Assembly: GCA_030446525.1 (NCBI GenBank)
Contig: JAUJNC010000134.1
Location: forward strand, 1 to 14,598
DNA from: Armatimonadaceae bacterium
GTDB lineage: Bacteria; Armatimonadota; Armatimonadia; Armatimonadales; Armatimonadaceae
DNA length: 14,598 nt
Direction of reading: 5' to 3'
Below are positions 12,311 through 14,598 of this stretch, in pieces. Position numbers and translations under genes: made by a program. Position 1 is the first letter of the stretch. Each line of letters begins with the position of its first letter. The notes under the pieces were generated by a model that worked only from the letters and a program-made list of their open reading frames with translations, did no database searches and was not told the origin of the DNA.

Positions 12311-14598
12311 ATGATCCCCGTCCGCCTGCAGCTGAAGAACTTCATGAGCTACGGCGAAAGCGTGCCCCCGCTGGAGTTCACCGGGATGCGCATCGCCTGC
12401 CTGTCCGGCGACAACGGCAGCGGCAAGACCACCCTGCTCGACGCCGTCACCTGGGCGCTGTGGGGCGAGACGCGCGCGCCGTCCGAGGACGACGTGATCC
12501 GGCTCGGGGCGTCCGACTGCCGCGTGCTGTTCGATTTCTCCATAGAGGGAGTCAAGTATCGGGTCCACCGGGCGCGCGGCCGGCGCGGCGGGTCCGTGTG
12601 GGAGCTGCAGATCTGGCAGGAGGACGGCACGCTCCGATCGCTGTCGGGGACCAGCGCCCGCGAAACCAAGCAGCGCCTGGAGTCCCTGCTGCGGATGGAC
12701 TACAAGACCTTCCTCGCCTCCGCCTACCTGGCGCAGGGCCGCGCCGACGAGTTCACGCGCGCCCCGGTCGCCGAGCGCAAAAAGGTGCTCGCCGATATTC
12801 TGGACCTTTCCCGCTACGAAGCCCTGGAGCAGATGGCCAAAGACAAGCGCGCCGAGGCCGAGGCGCGCGAGCTGGACGCCGAACGCGAGATGCGTGCTAT
12901 CGACAGCGAGCTGGCGTACGAAGCGGAACACCGGAGCGCCCTCCAGGCCGCCGAGGCGACACTGGCAACCCTGACCGCTGAGGTCGAGGCCCTTCACAAG
13001 GACCGGCAGGCGCTGGCGACGCGGATCCAGTACCTGGCGGAGCGCGAGGAGAAGGCACAGGAGTACGAGGCGGGCATCAAAGAGCGCGAGGAGTGGGTCG
13101 CGCACGCGCAGGAAGAGCTGCGCGACGCCGAAGAGAGCATCACGGGGGCGGAGCAGATCCGGTCACGCCGCGGCGAGATAGAGCAGGCGTATGCGGCGCT
13201 GCAAGCTTTGCAGGCGCGCATCGGGCCGCTCGAGGCGCAGTATGCGACCGTGCTGGACCTGGAGCGCACGGCGGCGACCCTGGACAAGCAGATACACGAC
13301 GAGCAGGAGGCCCTCGACCGGGAGCGTTATCGCCTGCAGTGCGACGTGACCGGCCTGGGGCAGGAGGCGCGGGAACTTCCCCGATGGGATGCCGAGGTCG
13401 CGCGCCTGGATGCGCAGATAGCGGACCTGGGCGACCCCGAGCGGAGGCGACAGGACGCCGAGCAGGAGCGCCAGCAGGCCGAGGACGCGTTCGTCAAGCG
13501 GAAGGCGGAACATGAAACGCTGAAGGCGCAGATCGAACGGCTGGCTAAGCGCATCGACGCCCTGCAAAGCTCGGACGCACCGCTCTGCGACTGGTGCGGT
13601 CAGCCGCTGAGTCCGGCGAAGCGGCGGCAGGCGCGGGAAGAGGCCGAGGCGGAACAGCAGGCGCACCAGGCCAAGCTCAAGGAGTGCGCCGCCCGCGGCA
13701 TGGAGTGGAAGAAGCGCGGCGAGAAGGCCCGGCAGGATGCCGAGCGGGCGCAGGCCGAGCTGCGGACACTGGCGAAGCTGGAAGCCCAGCGCGCCCAGGC
13801 GATGCAGGAGCAACTGCGGCTGTCGGAGCGATGCAAGACCCTACCCTCCCTGGAGGAGCGGCTGGCCCGCCAGGAGCAGCGCCTCAAGGAGCGCGACTAC
13901 GCGCACGAGGCGCAGGAGCAGCTCATGCAGGTCTCGGCGCGCCTGGAGAAGCTGGAGCGCGTCGTGCAGGAGCTGGCCGACGCGCGCGCGGAGCGGGAGC
14001 GGCTGTCGGACGCGGAGCGCAACGTCCTGCTGCTGGAGGCGGCCGACAGGACGCTGGCGAGCGCGACGCAGCAGGCGAACAAGGCGCGGGAGCGCGTCGA
14101 AAAATGGCAGGCGCAGATCGCGAAAGCCCAGGCCGCGATCGCCAAGATACGCCAGGAGACCGAGGCGCTGCCCGCCCGGCAGGCGGAAATCGGCGCGCTG
14201 GACGCGCAGATCAAAGCCAGGCAGGAAGAGGTGCAGGGCGCGCAGCGCGAGATCGGGCACCGCACGGCGCGCCTGGCCCACTGCGCCGATCTCAAGGTGC
14301 AGCGGGCGCGCCGGCTGGAGGAGCAGCAGGCGGCCGCCAAAGAGAAGGACGTCTACAAGGAGCTGGTCGGCGCGTTCGGCAAACGCGGCGTGCAGGCGCT
14401 GATCATCGAGAACGCCCTGCCCGAGATCCAGGACGTCGCCAACGAGATCCTGGGCCGCATGACCGACGGCGGCATGCAGGTGCAGCTTCTGGCGCAGCGT
14501 GAAGCCAAGTCCCGGGGCGCCGGGGCCATCGAGACGCTCGACATCATCATCAGCGACGACATGGGCACGCGCCCCTACGAGATGTACAGCGGCGGCGA
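12311..14598 (+). CDS. sbcC: SbcC/Rad50-family ATPase (partial, C-terminus beyond window)
   Basis: 762 codons are visible. SbcC is the SMC-like ATPase that opens and closes SbcD on DNA ends. The N-terminal ATPase half has LKNFMSYG, Walker A GDNGSGKTT (33-41), and the Q-loop in AYLAQGRADEF (Q142). Long coiled coils rich in Glu, Arg, Ala and Gln follow from about residue 170. They are interrupted by the zinc hook CDWCGQPL (C426, C429), and return to the second ATPase half (KRGVQALIIENALPEIQDVA). The window ends in MYSGGE, the start of the ABC signature, so the Walker B and D-loop are not seen. The hook has Asp-Trp between the cysteines where CPxC is common. It starts 3 bases after sbcD with a G-rich AGGGGGGATAGGA stretch before the ATG. 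Co-expression with sbcD is almost certain. Confidence 0.95.
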   Translation, partial: MIPVRLQLKNFMSYGESVPPLEFTGMRIACLSGDNGSGKTTLLDAVTWALWGETRAPSEDDVIRLGASDCRVLFDFSIEGVKYRVHRARGRRGGSVWELQIWQEDGTLRSLSGTSARETKQRLESLLRMDYKTFLASAYLAQGRADEFTRAPVAERKKVLADILDLSRYEALEQMAKDKRAEAEARELDAEREMRAIDSELAYEAEHRSALQAAEATLATLTAEVEALHKDRQALATRIQYLAEREEKAQEYEAGIKEREEWVAHAQEELRDAEESITGAEQIRSRRGEIEQAYAALQALQARIGPLEAQYATVLDLERTAATLDKQIHDEQEALDRERYRLQCDVTGLGQEARELPRWDAEVARLDAQIADLGDPERRRQDAEQERQQAEDAFVKRKAEHETLKAQIERLAKRIDALQSSDAPLCDWCGQPLSPAKRRQAREEAEAEQQAHQAKLKECAARGMEWKKRGEKARQDAERAQAELRTLAKLEAQRAQAMQEQLRLSERCKTLPSLEERLARQEQRLKERDYAHEAQEQLMQVSARLEKLERVVQELADARAERERLSDAERNVLLLEAADRTLASATQQANKARERVEKWQAQIAKAQAAIAKIRQETEALPARQAEIGALDAQIKARQEEVQGAQREIGHRTARLAHCADLKVQRARRLEEQQAAAKEKDVYKELVGAFGKRGVQALIIENALPEIQDVANEILGRMTDGGMQVQLLAQREAKSRGAGAIETLDIIISDDMGTRPYEMYSGG

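Noticed and set aside
11072..13105. 677-codon open frame on the minus strand opposite sbcD and sbcC
   Set aside because: It is antisense to two clearly conserved genes. Long open antisense frames are expected from the third-position GC bias, and the product is low in family-like motifs.
13594..14502. 302-codon plus-strand frame within sbcC
   Set aside because: It is a second frame of the SbcC coiled coil, Gly/Ala/Arg-rich, with no start signal. The SbcC frame continues through with the zinc hook and ABC signature.

Overview
The window is high-GC DNA, roughly 65-70% by eye, that is densely coding and arranged as short operons. It has no rRNA, tRNA or CRISPR array that I can see. Gene content alone does not fix the phylum. 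The mix includes a secreted glycosidase-like protein, a phasin-like protein, an SbcCD pair, a second-type Hsp70 operon, and promoters whose TATAAT box lies 6-7 nt before an ATG. This would suit a free-living Gram-variable lineage such as Chloroflexota, Armatimonadota or Deinococcota. That assignment is an inference held with low confidence.

Layout from left to right. (1) 1-204 is the 3' end of an unknown plus-strand gene. It is followed by a 60-bp inverted-repeat-bounded spacer. (2) 276-2336, minus strand, is a tightly overlapping operon of a phasin-like protein, Maf nucleotide pyrophosphatase and a nucleoside-hydrolase-like protein. (3) 2410-3491, minus strand, is a PIN-domain (VapC-like) toxin preceded by two small unrecognised genes. 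They sit in noticeably more AT-rich DNA with their own promoter and a structured leader, so this is probably an acquired toxin-antitoxin cassette. (4) 3649-4200, minus strand, is hypoxanthine phosphoribosyltransferase. (5) 4296-5618, plus strand, is a secreted (beta/alpha)8 glycosidase-like protein with what looks like a leaderless promoter. (6) 5674-10947, minus strand, is a four-gene chaperone operon: TPR protein, divergent J-domain protein without HPD, GrpE and Hsp70/DnaK. Its genes are joined by stop/start overlaps or abutments and it has a good sigma70-type promoter. (7) 11057-14598, plus strand, is sbcD followed by sbcC, with sbcC cut by the window edge at the ABC signature. It is transcribed divergently from the chaperone operon from another apparently leaderless promoter.

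The chaperone operon carries about fourteen single-base frame changes, all between about 7.0 and 10.2 kb, while nothing outside that stretch is broken. Frames between the shifts stay open and keep family motifs, and the corrected lengths come out as whole codons. I therefore favour sequence or assembly error over decay, but cannot prove it.

Functional links: Maf, the nucleoside hydrolase and Hpt all act on nucleotides or nucleosides (house-cleaning and salvage). SbcCD processes DNA ends. The chaperone operon looks like a dedicated Hsp70 machine with its own exchange factor, an atypical J partner and a large TPR scaffold. It is the best candidate here for an under-described system, followed by the three-gene PIN cassette.
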